From Spirosoma sp. 48-14 (GTDB taxonomy: Bacteria > Bacteroidota > Bacteroidia > Cytophagales > Spirosomataceae), in assembly GCF_001898575.1 (NCBI RefSeq), contig NZ_MKUD01000036.1, positions 1-64,000 on the forward strand: DNA of 64,000 bases, written 5' to 3'. Shown in pieces: positions 15,817-25,189 of this stretch (its first letter is position 1; each line of letters starts with the position of its first letter). A program made the position numbers and the translations under genes. The notes under the pieces are model-generated. The model was not told where the DNA came from and made no database searches. It was given only the letters and a program-made list of their open reading frames with translations.

Positions 15817-18219
15817 ATGTGTAATGGAAGAAGAAAGGGTGACTGGCGTCTAGTCCTTTGGTTAGGATTGATGGTAATAGGTCCTGTACCCGTATCGGTG
15901 TTGGCATCCCATATTATTGGAGGGGATGTTAGTATGCAGGCTGTAAGGGGAACACCTGGTTTATTTCGCCTGCAATTGACTCAGTATTGGGATGCCACGC
16001 AATCGGTTCCCGGTAATCAGGATGCATCGGTTACCTTACGGATTTACCGGAAACAAAATCCCGTTTTAGTTCAGAAAGTATTATTATCCTTACAGGAAAC
16101 TCTTCCGCTTACGTTCGATAATGTGGCTTGTGCTAGTTTGCGGCAACTTAGTTTTACGCAGGCGCGCTATTACACCACCTATCAGTTTACAACCGATATA
16201 TACAATGATCCCGGCGGTTACTATATAGTTTGGGAACGTTGCTGTCGCAATGATGCACTGACCAACGTGAATACCTCTCTACAGACTGGGGTAGCTATGG
16301 CTTTTTACCTGGAGTTCCCACCCATGACACGAGCAGGGAAAGCGTTTACTAATTCGTCGCCAGCGTTTAAATTCCCCAATGGCGATTATATCTGCATCAA
16401 TAATCCGTTTACGTTTGAGGCAGGAGCTACAGATGCTGATGGGGACCAGCTCCGGTATTCGCTCGTTACACCCCTAAACGGATATACAACGAGTACAGCC
16501 CCCACAGATTTCGATGATTCGCCCAAGCTCAGTTACCCGACGATAGCGTGGGCACCTGGCTATAATCTGTCGACTATCATACCCGGTAATCCTCCGTTGA
16601 CCATCAACCCATCGACGGGCCAATTGAGTGTCCGTGCCTCAAAAGAAGGTCTTTTTTTATTTACGGTGCAATGCGAAGAATTTCGGAATGGAGAACGGAT
16701 TGGAGTCGTACGTCGGGATTTTCAACTGCCTGTAGTTGACTGCTCAAAAAATACACCCCCACCAGGCGTAGTAATGGCTAATGGAAAAGTGGCATCCGAC
16801 TTGGTCTGGTGCGGAAGTCAGCCGCTGGTATTGTCTGTTGAGCCAAATTCCGATTGGGCGTATCAATGGCAAAAGGACGGTGAAAATATACGGGGAGCTA
16901 CGTCGGATACAATACAGGTACGGGTGCCAGGTGTGTATACGGTTGTAAAAAGCCTGGCCAAGTCCTGCGCTAATGATACTATGTCGCAGGCGGTAAAGGT
17001 AACGTATGTAACAGCGCCAGCCGTGAAAATCGGAACAACCTCCCCGGAGCCCTATTGTACAGGGGACACGATTAGGCTGGAAGCTACTGGGCAATTGAAT
17101 TATCAGTATCGATGGCAACAGGATGGTAAAGATATCAATGGGGCCACGCAAGCTGTATTACGTGTTTATCAGTCAGGCGTTTATACGGTGCTGGCAAAAC
17201 CAGCCAATGCAGTTTGCGATGGAACGGATACGGCCCGTATTTCGATTCATCCCAAGCCTGATGCAATTATCAAAGCACCCAGACTATCGTTTTGTGCCGA
17301 TGAAGCAACTTCACTAACCGTCAGCAGTCAGACCGGATACCGCTATAGATGGCAGCGAAACGGTGCAACGATTTCGGATACGACCGCCTTGTTAACTGTT
17401 CGACAACCAGGGACTTATCAGGTTACTGTCAGGGCTCCAACTGGCTGTGCTGCGCTTTCGGCTCCGGTTAATGTGACCCGCTATGAGCGCCCGATTGTAT
17501 TATTTGATTCAATTCCGCCGATTTGTGCTAATAACAGTAACGGGGTTACTCTACGGGGGCAACCTGCGGGAGGTACCTTCGATGGGCCCGGCGTGTCGGG
17601 GAATCGGTTCGACCCGAAAACGGTTGGTGCCGGTACGTATCAGCTTACGTATACTGTCGTTTCAGATACAGTTTGCCAAACGCAGACGAGCCAACGAGTA
17701 GAGGTCATTGCCAGTCCGAACATAGCAGGACAGGCACGCTATAGCTTAACTCGCGGAAGCAGTGTGCAGTTGGTAACTCAGGCTGATCAGCCAATCGTAA
17801 CTTACCAATGGGAACCCCCCACTTCGCTTGATCAGCCAACTATTGCCAGCCCAACAGCTAGTCCTACTGAGACAATCATTTATCAGGTCACGGCAACCAA
17901 TGCAGAAGAGTGTGCAACCACCTTCTCGGTGCAGGTCGATGTGTCGACCCCGCTCTACATACCAACCGCCTTTTCTCCCAACGCCGACGGGAATAACGAC
18001 GTGTGGCTGCTTTCCAATATCAGCTCGTTTCCTCTGTGTGAAGTGTCTATTTTTAATCGATGGGGAGAGCTGATTTTCTACTCGAAAGGATATGAACAGC
18101 CCTGGGATGGTACCTACAAACAGCAATTGGTACAAACAGGGATCTATACCTATCAGATCAAAACGGGTAATGATCCGCTTGCTCATACATACCGAGGGCA
18201 ACTGACCGTACTCCATTGA
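15817..18219 (+). CDS. T9SS type B cargo protein with gliding motility-associated C-terminal domain
   Basis: 800 residues. A signal peptide lies at about 11-30 (LVLWLGLMVIGPVPVSVLAS) and the mature protein starts SHIIGGDVSM, a start common to this group. The N-terminal third is a conserved exported module, followed by Ig-like or PKD-like repeats, each with YQWQKDG- or YRWQ-type Trp motifs near 345, 430 and 510. The last 90 residues are the T9SS type B sorting domain: IPTAFSPNADGNNDVW, VSIFNRWGELIF, PWDGTYK, GIYTYQIK. It should be exported by type IX secretion and retained on the cell surface or released. Monocistronic. Confidence 0.93.
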   Translation: MCNGRRKGDWRLVLWLGLMVIGPVPVSVLASHIIGGDVSMQAVRGTPGLFRLQLTQYWDATQSVPGNQDASVTLRIYRKQNPVLVQKVLLSLQETLPLTFDNVACASLRQLSFTQARYYTTYQFTTDIYNDPGGYYIVWERCCRNDALTNVNTSLQTGVAMAFYLEFPPMTRAGKAFTNSSPAFKFPNGDYICINNPFTFEAGATDADGDQLRYSLVTPLNGYTTSTAPTDFDDSPKLSYPTIAWAPGYNLSTIIPGNPPLTINPSTGQLSVRASKEGLFLFTVQCEEFRNGERIGVVRRDFQLPVVDCSKNTPPPGVVMANGKVASDLVWCGSQPLVLSVEPNSDWAYQWQKDGENIRGATSDTIQVRVPGVYTVVKSLAKSCANDTMSQAVKVTYVTAPAVKIGTTSPEPYCTGDTIRLEATGQLNYQYRWQQDGKDINGATQAVLRVYQSGVYTVLAKPANAVCDGTDTARISIHPKPDAIIKAPRLSFCADEATSLTVSSQTGYRYRWQRNGATISDTTALLTVRQPGTYQVTVRAPTGCAALSAPVNVTRYERPIVLFDSIPPICANNSNGVTLRGQPAGGTFDGPGVSGNRFDPKTVGAGTYQLTYTVVSDTVCQTQTSQRVEVIASPNIAGQARYSLTRGSSVQLVTQADQPIVTYQWEPPTSLDQPTIASPTASPTETIIYQVTATNAEECATTFSVQVDVSTPLYIPTAFSPNADGNNDVWLLSNISSFPLCEVSIFNRWGELIFYSKGYEQPWDGTYKQQLVQTGIYTYQIKTGNDPLAHTYRGQLTVLH

Positions 18220-18239
18220 GCCGATTCGGCAGTACTTAA

Positions 18240-19181
18240 CTAGTTGGCCAGCGTGATGGCTAAACTTTGTAAATCCTGATTGATAGATCGTATGGACGAT
18301 TGTAGCTGATTGAGCATATTGGCCCGGTTGTGTAAGTCATCGGCCTGATAGTCACCGCCCTCACCAAAGTAGAGCTGCTCCTGGTCTGACGAGAGCGGGC
18401 TGAGGACATAGTTTTTCCAGCGTTCGCGAATGGTGTAATGGATCGAAACCTGATGGGTATTGCTAAACGATTTTTCATTCAGTATATACCAGATCATGGG
18501 AGGATACACGGAAGACGTATCAGATTGCTGCCAGATGTCGGTCAGCAGGTTACGTTGGTGGCGGAATGTGACGGTTCGATTAGACGAAAACGCAGCCAGA
18601 CCGCCAAAGCCAGCTCCAACAATACCGCCACTAATACCAATTACTTTGCTAGTATTGTCGGAGGTAAGTAGGGTAGTTGCGACAGTAGTAGCAGCTCCTA
18701 TTACGATAGAAAGAATGGTTAATCGACGGATACGCCGGGTATCTCGCTGGTCGAGGTAGGTTGCGATCTGGTCGGCGCGTTCGCCTTCGCAATCCAGTTC
18801 AGCCGCCAGACTGGCAATCTGGGTTGAGGCTAACAGAAACCGATTAAGGATTTTTTGCCGTATGCTGAGCACTGTTAGCTGATTGTCTGATACCGGGTGT
18901 TTCTCCAGTAAAACCAATTGTTGCAGAAGTGGTAAAACGCCGATGGCATTAGCTAACAGCAAATCGTGTTGTGAGTACCGTTTCACCAGCAGCGTATCCG
19001 TTTGCAAAATGTCCTGGATAGTTGGCTTAGGCAGATAGGTTGTATCATAAGCATACTGTACCGATGGCACACAATAACTGTTCGTTAGTGCTGGTATGCC
19101 TCGGGGTCGGAACGAGCTACAGGAAGCCAGTGTGAATATACTGCATAAGGCAAATACCCATCTACACATGCGAAAAACCAT
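18240..19181 (-). CDS. Lipoprotein, unknown function
   Basis: 313 residues. The signal peptide ends in a good lipobox, FTLASCSS, so the protein is lipidated. Internal segments near 150-200 are hydrophobic and Gly-rich (LTILSIVIGAATTVATTLL, ISGGIVGAGFGGLAAF) and could be two membrane-active helices. The C-terminus is predicted helical (LNQLQSSIRSINQDLQS). It is convergent with the T9SS cargo gene, 20 bp away. An alternative start lies four codons downstream. No family recognised. Confidence 0.6.
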   Translation of the reverse strand: MVFRMCRWVFALCSIFTLASCSSFRPRGIPALTNSYCVPSVQYAYDTTYLPKPTIQDILQTDTLLVKRYSQHDLLLANAIGVLPLLQQLVLLEKHPVSDNQLTVLSIRQKILNRFLLASTQIASLAAELDCEGERADQIATYLDQRDTRRIRRLTILSIVIGAATTVATTLLTSDNTSKVIGISGGIVGAGFGGLAAFSSNRTVTFRHQRNLLTDIWQQSDTSSVYPPMIWYILNEKSFSNTHQVSIHYTIRERWKNYVLSPLSSDQEQLYFGEGGDYQADDLHNRANMLNQLQSSIRSINQDLQSLAITLAN

Positions 19182-19222
19182 CAGAATGCTATAAAATGTA
19201 TAACCATAAACTCCGCACTAAA

Positions 19223-20155
19223 TTAGCGAAGGTAGGTATCTAGCCAGCTAAAAATAGCCTGACGGTTATAATCACTATCGAACATAATACCGTAATGAGG
19301 AGCACCGGGCACAACGATAAGTTGGTTTTTTACGTTGGCGAGGGTCAGCCAGGAACTCAATAGTACCGATTGGGCTGCTGGTACCGACTCGTCTTTCTCT
19401 CCCTGAATGATTAGAAAAGGCGGATCATTTTTGTCAATATAAGTGATGGGGCTGGCCCGCTTAGCCAGGTCAGGACGAAGAAGAGGAGAAGCGCCTAATA
19501 AACGGCTTTCTGGTGTCGCAATGGCGGTATCCGACAGAGGAACGTCCCGGCGAGTCATAGCCAGTAAATCGGCAGGACCGTAAAAATCAATAACTGTTTT
19601 GATGCGAAACGACGGCTTTTTCCGATTAGGGTAAAAGTCGGCAATAGAGTTGTTAGTCGATAAGGCTAATAAAGAAGCCAGATGACCACCTGCCGAAAAG
19701 CCCATCAGGGCAATACGGTTGCGGTCGTAACCGTATTGGGCCGCGTTTTGATACAAAAACTCCATTGCCTGATTGCAGTCCTGAATCTGAGCCGGAAACG
19801 GTGCTGCAGTGCTATGTCGGTAGTCGATGGAGGCAAACGCATAACCTTTTTCAAGAATAGACCGAACCGTATTTTTCATGTAACTCATGTCGGCATACTT
19901 ATCGTTGACCATCCAGCCTCCCCCATGTACCCACACGACCAATGGGGCATTGGCGGCCATCTTCGCGGGTAGATAGATATCCAGCAGGTGCTTTTTCAGG
20001 GTATCGCCTGCATAAGCTACGTTCGGAATAAACCGGGTATCTGCCGGAAAAATCGCTTTAACAGGGTTCGTCGGTTGGGCTTGGCTGATTGAAGAAGCCA
20101 GCAGATACAAGCTCAAGTGGCTGTATAGGATGTGACGGAGAAGTTTGTAAGCCAT
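19223..20155 (-). CDS. Exported alpha/beta hydrolase, esterase-lipase type
   Basis: 310 residues from the ATG at 20155, which opens a signal peptide (YKLLRHILYSHLSLYLLAS); an upstream start adds 16 residues without family features. The oxyanion motif is WVHGGGWM, the nucleophile Ser is in ALMGFSAGGHLAS, and the Asp and His are in LIIQGEKDESVP and PGAPHYGIM. This is the BD-FAE or acetyl-xylan esterase-like branch. It probably acts in the periplasm on acyl or acetyl esters. Confidence 0.88.
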   Translation of the reverse strand: MAYKLLRHILYSHLSLYLLASSISQAQPTNPVKAIFPADTRFIPNVAYAGDTLKKHLLDIYLPAKMAANAPLVVWVHGGGWMVNDKYADMSYMKNTVRSILEKGYAFASIDYRHSTAAPFPAQIQDCNQAMEFLYQNAAQYGYDRNRIALMGFSAGGHLASLLALSTNNSIADFYPNRKKPSFRIKTVIDFYGPADLLAMTRRDVPLSDTAIATPESRLLGASPLLRPDLAKRASPITYIDKNDPPFLIIQGEKDESVPAAQSVLLSSWLTLANVKNQLIVVPGAPHYGIMFDSDYNRQAIFSWLDTYLR

Positions 20156-20216
20156 ATACGGGGAGAAGGATACGCAAAATAAAGTCGCAAGATATGGATA
20201 CAAACCATTGATCAGA

Positions 20217-20618
20217 TTAGTCGTTAGTTAACCTGACCGATATTCCTTTTCGGAGGGTGTTGTGTACTTCTGCGATTTGATCAGTATGGCTTATCAACGC
20301 GTCGATTTCGGCAGCAGGCGCATCGGATGTGACATGGGCTTTATAGGTGAAGTTGAAGCCGGGTTCACCATCGGCGCCAAATTCTCCCGAAACGGTAACG
20401 TCAACACGCGAAACGGCTATGTTTCGCTTACTGGCTTCCCGGTAAATGTCATTACAGAAGCAGGTAGCCAGCGAAAGCAGGAGCAGTTCACCCCCATTGA
20501 TGGCTGAGCCAAACCCAGACGGTTTGGTAGCAATGGATAATGTCTTTGAAGCACCATTGGTTTGCACGACGATATCATGCTGGTTGAAGGCGCTCTTGAT
20601 ACTGGCTGACATTTGCAT
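20217..20618 (-). CDS. OsmC/Ohr family protein
   Basis: 133 residues. OsmC fold with GGELLLLSLATCFCNDIYREA, in which the active-site Cys lies, and AEIDALISHTDQIAEVHNTL at the C-terminus. OsmC and Ohr proteins reduce organic hydroperoxides; this one has a second Cys next to the first (TCFC), and assignment as a peroxidase is by family only. Confidence 0.85.
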   Translation of the reverse strand: MQMSASIKSAFNQHDIVVQTNGASKTLSIATKPSGFGSAINGGELLLLSLATCFCNDIYREASKRNIAVSRVDVTVSGEFGADGEPGFNFTYKAHVTSDAPAAEIDALISHTDQIAEVHNTLRKGISVRLTND

Positions 20619-20710
20619 GGTTCAGGAGGTTTTCAAAAGAGGTTGAAGGGAATTTTGCTATCGTTTTGTGGCGGCTATTCCCGCAAAAGAATGCCATCAT
20701 GAACCTGAAA

Positions 20711-21943
20711 CTACAAACAATTTCCGTTTATTTTCAAGAGATTTTGAGCGATCAGATGCTTGTCGGCCTGTGTTTTAGCCAATGGTAGCGCCTGCTCAAA
20801 ATTTGCTCTGGCCTTTTCGGGGTCGATGCCTTTATATAGCTCACCGAGTAGCGTAAAGTAATATGGGCTGTTTGTCAGTTGAAGTTTTTCGGCTTCGCGG
20901 ATAGCCTCCTCGTTGCTGTTGGCTTTTGATAGCGCATAGGTACGGTTGAGGGCTGCAATCGGCGAATACGAAATCTGCAACAGCTTGTTATAAAGCTGTA
21001 GAATCGCTTCCCATTTTTCGGTCGTATCGGCTTTGATGGTATGCCAGTACGCAATACTGGCTTCCAGATGGTATTTGGAGAGCGTATGACCCTGCGCAGC
21101 CTGTTGCAGATAATAAGCGCCTTTCGAAATTAAGGTATAATCCCATTGGGTTTCATCCTGGTCCTGATACAGAATAAGTTCGCCCTGTGCATTCTTTCGG
21201 GCTGGGAACCGTGACGAATGAAAACACATCAACGCAAGCAACGCGTTGACAGCAGGAAGATTGGTTCGCTTGTTTTCTGTCAGTAGCTGAGTTAGGCGCA
21301 TCGCTTCGTCGCATAGGTCTTCGCGAAGTACAGCATCCTTACTTTCGGAATAATAACCTTCGTTGAAAAGGAGGTATAGGGTTGTCAGGACGGTTTCCAG
21401 TCGCTCGCCAATCGCCGGTTCGGATGGAAGTTCGATGCGTACCTGTTCGAGTCGTAATTTTTCTTTCGCTCTAAACAGCCGTTTGTTGATGGTTTCTTTA
21501 TTGGATAGGAACGCATTGGCAATTTCGTCAATCCCGAAACCGCAAAGGATACGCAGAGCCAGACCGATCTGGGATTCAGCCGGGATAGACGGATGGCAGA
21601 TGGCGAACAACATTTGTAACTGGCTATCCTGTATGTTGTCGGCCGATAAGTCAATGTCGGGCTGGTAGCTTTGTTCGATATCAACCGAAGGCAGAACCTT
21701 ATCCTGGAACGATTTGATGCGGGCACGGTAGTTAGTTGCTTTGTGTTTGGCTACCGTATAAAGCCAGGCTGTTGGATTATCGGGTATCCCTTTATAACTC
21801 CATACGTCGATGGCTGTCAGGAATGTATCACTGGCAATATCTTCTGCCGTTTCGATGTGATCAATCCCAAAATGCCTGCACAGAACCGTTGCTATTTTTC
21901 GGAATTCGGTTCGAAACAGATGGGGTATTATTTCCTGATTCAT
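20711..21943 (-). CDS. ECF sigma factor with C-terminal TPR-like extension (ECF42-like)
   Basis: 410 residues, about twice the length of a simple ECF sigma factor. Sigma region 2 is at about 10-75 (DHIETAEDIASDTFLTAIDVW, PTAWLYTVAKHKATNYRAR) and region 4 at about 125-165 (GFGIDEIANAFLSNKETINKRLFRAK). The remaining 240 residues form the DUF6596/TPR-like extension (LYLLFNEGYY, AALNRTYALSK, YFTLLGELYKGI). No anti-sigma factor is adjacent. The upstream gene encodes a DGPF/YCII protein, the standard partner of ECF42, where the C-terminal extension is thought to control activity. Confidence 0.92.
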   Translation of the reverse strand: MNQEIIPHLFRTEFRKIATVLCRHFGIDHIETAEDIASDTFLTAIDVWSYKGIPDNPTAWLYTVAKHKATNYRARIKSFQDKVLPSVDIEQSYQPDIDLSADNIQDSQLQMLFAICHPSIPAESQIGLALRILCGFGIDEIANAFLSNKETINKRLFRAKEKLRLEQVRIELPSEPAIGERLETVLTTLYLLFNEGYYSESKDAVLREDLCDEAMRLTQLLTENKRTNLPAVNALLALMCFHSSRFPARKNAQGELILYQDQDETQWDYTLISKGAYYLQQAAQGHTLSKYHLEASIAYWHTIKADTTEKWEAILQLYNKLLQISYSPIAALNRTYALSKANSNEEAIREAEKLQLTNSPYYFTLLGELYKGIDPEKARANFEQALPLAKTQADKHLIAQNLLKINGNCL

Positions 21944-22019
21944 CGGGTAATGGATTGGGTGACGTTGTCGAAAGAAAGGAGTTTAGAAGGACTTCCGCCA
22001 CCCAATCTGCCTACCGGGC

Positions 22020-22361
22020 TTACCGACTGGCCACCCTTCGAACTTCGACACTATTGCCTTCGCCCTGTAAAACGGGGCACCCTTTGGCAAATTCAACGGC
22101 TTCATCGACCGATTCGGCTCTGACGGTAATGAACCCGCCAATGGTTTCCTTGATGTCGCCAAAAGGGCCGTTTGTGACGATATTGTTGGGATGTACTACA
22201 CGAGCATCTTCGAACGGAAGTCCCGTGCCTGATACAAATTTGTTTTGGGCAGCAATACCGCCGATCCAGTCCATAGTTTGTTTCATCCAGATTTGCATCT
22301 GTTCGGGTGAAACCAGGTTTTTACCATCTTCATGCCGCATCACTAAAACGTATTCGTCCAT
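22020..22361 (-). CDS. YCII/DGPF domain protein, partner of the ECF sigma factor
   Basis: 113 residues. The family signature is present as TNGPFGDIKETIGGF, the local form of the DGPF motif, inside a ferredoxin-like YCII fold (EYVLVMRHEDG at the start, VEVRRV at the end). It lies 76 bp upstream of the sigma factor gene on the same strand, the conserved arrangement in ECF42 systems. Its biochemical role in those systems is unknown. Confidence 0.88.
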   Translation of the reverse strand: MDEYVLVMRHEDGKNLVSPEQMQIWMKQTMDWIGGIAAQNKFVSGTGLPFEDARVVHPNNIVTNGPFGDIKETIGGFITVRAESVDEAVEFAKGCPVLQGEGNSVEVRRVASR

Positions 22362-22451
22362 TTCTGCTTGTTTTTATCGGTGACTAACTGGATTAAACTA
22401 CACCTATACGACAGATGAGAACGTAGAAATTGGACAGAATGAAAGAAAAAA

Positions 22452-22865
22452 TTAGCTGAAAGGGAGCAGATCGGGTTCGATGTAGGTACGTTTCGCCAGA
22501 TCGGAATTGTAAATATCAAGCTGATAATGAGTCGCTAGCAACGCTCTAAAATCGGATTTGAGCCGTGGAAACTGATGAATAAACTTATAAAAGCTGTCGG
22601 TGTCGGATCGGTTCATGAAATGGCTGACGGCTCGTATAGCAGCAACGGTCAGCGTCTGGTTGTACTTGTCGCGGGCCCCCAATGCATCTACATAGCGAAT
22701 CAACTGTCGGCACACGTTCTCAACGGCCTGTTCGGTACCGTATTTTCGGATATGTATCCAGGCTAGCCGGAGGTGCGCTTCGTGACTAAAGAGGGCTGGT
22801 GGTAAGGTACAGGCGTCAAATTGCTGTTCAAACGCTTCGTCGCTCAAATCGAAATGAGTTTCCAT
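22452..22865 (-). CDS. Conserved hypothetical protein with FSHEAHLRLAW motif
   Basis: 137 residues, predicted mostly helical and cytoplasmic. Distinct segments are LPPALFSHEAHLRLAWIHI, NQTLTVAAIRAVSHFM and LATHYQLDIYNSDLAKRTYIEPD. I recall proteins with this motif in many bacteria but no assigned function. It is 87 bp upstream of the ECF/DGPF pair on the same strand and may be transcribed with them. Confidence 0.65.
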   Translation of the reverse strand: METHFDLSDEAFEQQFDACTLPPALFSHEAHLRLAWIHIRKYGTEQAVENVCRQLIRYVDALGARDKYNQTLTVAAIRAVSHFMNRSDTDSFYKFIHQFPRLKSDFRALLATHYQLDIYNSDLAKRTYIEPDLLPFS

Positions 22866-22897
22866 TCGTAAAGGTATCTAATTGAATAAGGCCCTGT

Positions 22898-23383
22898 TTA
22901 CTTTTTCATAATGAGCAGATTCCCTCTTGACTTGTCGCCATAGTTCTCCTTTTGCCCAATTTCCTGAAACCCGTTTCTCTGATAAAAACGGATACCCTTT
23001 TCGTTACTGGCCAGCACCTCCAGCCTGATTTCGCTCAGGTTAAGTTGTTTCCGGATCGAATCAATAAAGGCCATACATTGGGTACCTAAGCGTTGGCCAA
23101 CGACCTTTTGCAAAAAATACATTTTACTCAGAAACAGCGTATCATTATCAACAGTAAACTTAAAATAACCTACTGGCTCATCGGCTACCTGGACAATGTA
23201 AAACTGTGTATCCGGGTCCGCTAGCTGATCGGCAATGACGGCTGTAGCAAAGGATTTGTCGATGTAATGGGCAAGCCCTTGCTCGTCAGGCCAGGTATGC
23301 GCAAATGCCTGACTATATGTTTCTTTCGCTAAAAAGCTCAGTAACGCTACATCGTTCGGGTTTGCTTTTCGAAATAAATTCAT
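22898..23383 (-). CDS. GNAT family N-acetyltransferase
   Basis: 161 residues. GNAT fold: VGYFKFTVDNDTLFLSKMYF leads to the acetyl-CoA loop region KVVGQRLGTQCMAF, and the C-terminal half has LEVLASNEKGIRFYQRNGFQEIGQ. The P-loop is a variant, QRLGTQ in place of RxxGxG/A. The substrate is not predictable. It is 32 bp upstream of the 137-residue hypothetical gene on the same strand. Confidence 0.88.
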   Translation of the reverse strand: MNLFRKANPNDVALLSFLAKETYSQAFAHTWPDEQGLAHYIDKSFATAVIADQLADPDTQFYIVQVADEPVGYFKFTVDNDTLFLSKMYFLQKVVGQRLGTQCMAFIDSIRKQLNLSEIRLEVLASNEKGIRFYQRNGFQEIGQKENYGDKSRGNLLIMKK

Positions 23384-23595
23384 GGTTTAGTAGTGAAAAC
23401 GGGGCTTGTCTGGTTTTCAGGTGTTTACTGGCGATCCTGGTAGGCAAAATAAAGCCCGTTTGTAAATAAGGCAAAGCGTCCGGGCTAGATTTCGAAAGTG
23501 TATTTAGCTCAAAGCGCCCCTACTTTCAGAAACAATACGGTGAGTAGTGGGTTAGAAAGGCAAGACATTGTCCGATACGAAAAAATGAGGTTGTT

Positions 23596-23841
23596 ATGGA
23601 AAATCAAGAGAAGGACGACATTATTCGGGCCAAGCAGGCCATTTCGCCAGCAGGCCTGGCCAATCAATCCGTAGAAGGAACCAGTGGACCAGGTAGTGAG
23701 ATTGATCCCGACGAGCTGGCCCCCGACGAACTGGAAGATGAGTATATGGATGGCGATAAGCCAGCCGCTAATGTACGCATGAAACACCCCAATCGAAATC
23801 CCAATCCAAAACCGGATATTGACAAACCGGCATACAGCTAA
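23596..23841 (+). CDS. Small acidic protein, unknown function
   Basis: 81 residues, acidic and Pro-rich, without hydrophobic segments: DPDELAPDELEDEYMDGD then KHPNRNPNPKPDIDKP. Probably unstructured and cytoplasmic. A strong terminator directly follows, supporting a real gene. No family recognised. Confidence 0.55.
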   Translation: MENQEKDDIIRAKQAISPAGLANQSVEGTSGPGSEIDPDELAPDELEDEYMDGDKPAANVRMKHPNRNPNPKPDIDKPAYS

Positions 23842-23843
23842 GA

Positions 23844-23882
23844 CTGAAAAGGGCAATTCGACGAACGAGTTGCCCTTTTCAG
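23844..23882 (+). terminator. Strong rho-independent terminator
   Basis: Arms 23844-23860 and 23866-23882 pair over 17 bp with one G-U pair and a 5-nt loop, beginning CTGAAAAGGGCAA and ending TTGCCCTTTTCAG. It lies 2 bp after the small acidic protein gene. Confidence 0.9.
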
Positions 23883-23962
23883 TTAACAGCGAACAATGTA
23901 AACCATAACCAACAACTCGGTTAGGTCGTTATGTAGTTATAGACCATTCATACCATTACAGC

Positions 23963-25189
23963 ATGGATAAGCAGAAGAAAATTATTGTTGGCATAGCGAT
24001 AGGGGTGGGCCTGATCATCCTTTTCTTTGTCGGGCGATGGTGGAGTGCCCGGAAGGAGGATCACCAACAGGCGGCCCGTGTTGAACAAAAGCGGAAGCAG
24101 GATGAAAAAGTTGTCAGACAGGCGGCCCTGACTCTTCATCAACTGTGCTTATTTGCCGATTCGATTGGGATCGATACCAGTCGATTTGGAACGCCTAAAC
24201 ATCTGGATAAAGCCGAAATTGATGCGAACCTGACGCATGTGCTGATGGAAACCCGGTACGGAAAGAAGCCGTCGCAACTGGCATTCAATGGCTTAAAAGA
24301 AGCCGTCGATTCGGCCTGGGCCGAAAAGACGGATGCAGTTCAGGCTGGGCAGGTCAAAGCGTCGTTACTGGCCTTTGAGCCTTATGCAAAGCTGGTGGGG
24401 CATTATAACCGATTGCGTAAACAAGCTGGGAAGAATGCTACAAGTTCGGATTCACTGCGATTGATTCGACAAACGCTTAACTTCTATCGGTACGTTAATC
24501 GGTTCAATCCCGATCAATTTGTGGTCGTTAATATCCCGGCGGGTGAGCTGAATGTATTTAATCAGTCGGGGAAACGCTTGCTACCCATGCAGGTCATCGC
24601 GGGAAAACCCGATCGACGGACTCCCTGCATGACGACCTACATTCAGGATATTATCGCCTATCCGTACTGGAACGTTCCCCAGAATATTGCTCTGGATGAA
24701 ATTGTTCCCCACGTAAAGCGTGATGTGGCGTACCTGTACAACCAGAATTTTCAGGTCCTGGACGAGCGAAACCGTGAAGTTGACCCGGAAGAGGTTGACT
24801 GGGACGGCATTACGGAAACAAATTTTCCTTATCGAATCCGTCAGGCTTCAGGCTGTGAGAACTCGCTTGGGTTACTGAAGTTCGATCTGGCTAATCCGCT
24901 TGCAATCTATCTGCACGATACGAATAGCCGCGACTTGTTCAAACTCACCAGCGACCGCTGGCGGAGTCATGGCTGTGTGCGTGTACAGAAACCCGTTGAA
25001 CTCGCCAATCTGATATTAGGCCAACAAACCTTCGACGAGGATTTTATTAACAAATGCCTGATCGATCAGAAGCCCCGCGTCCTGAAAATCCCAAAACCTT
25101 TTCCGGTTTTTATCACCTATAATCTTGCTGATGTAGATGCTACAGGAAAGCTTCGGTTTTATAAAGACGTATATGGCTGGGCTAAGTAA
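23963..25189 (+). CDS. L,D-transpeptidase (YkuD domain), membrane-anchored
   Basis: 408 residues. An N-terminal helix (about 7-25, IIVGIAIGVGLIILFFVG) anchors it; a helical domain (about 40-190) precedes the YkuD catalytic domain (about 195-370). The family motif is seen as LAIYLHDTN and RSHGCVRVQKP, with the His and the catalytic Cys in SHGCVRV. It should form 3-3 cross-links in peptidoglycan or attach proteins to it. The gene converges on a second L,D-transpeptidase gene and overlaps it by 31 bp. Confidence 0.92.
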   Translation: MDKQKKIIVGIAIGVGLIILFFVGRWWSARKEDHQQAARVEQKRKQDEKVVRQAALTLHQLCLFADSIGIDTSRFGTPKHLDKAEIDANLTHVLMETRYGKKPSQLAFNGLKEAVDSAWAEKTDAVQAGQVKASLLAFEPYAKLVGHYNRLRKQAGKNATSSDSLRLIRQTLNFYRYVNRFNPDQFVVVNIPAGELNVFNQSGKRLLPMQVIAGKPDRRTPCMTTYIQDIIAYPYWNVPQNIALDEIVPHVKRDVAYLYNQNFQVLDERNREVDPEEVDWDGITETNFPYRIRQASGCENSLGLLKFDLANPLAIYLHDTNSRDLFKLTSDRWRSHGCVRVQKPVELANLILGQQTFDEDFINKCLIDQKPRVLKIPKPFPVFITYNLADVDATGKLRFYKDVYGWAK

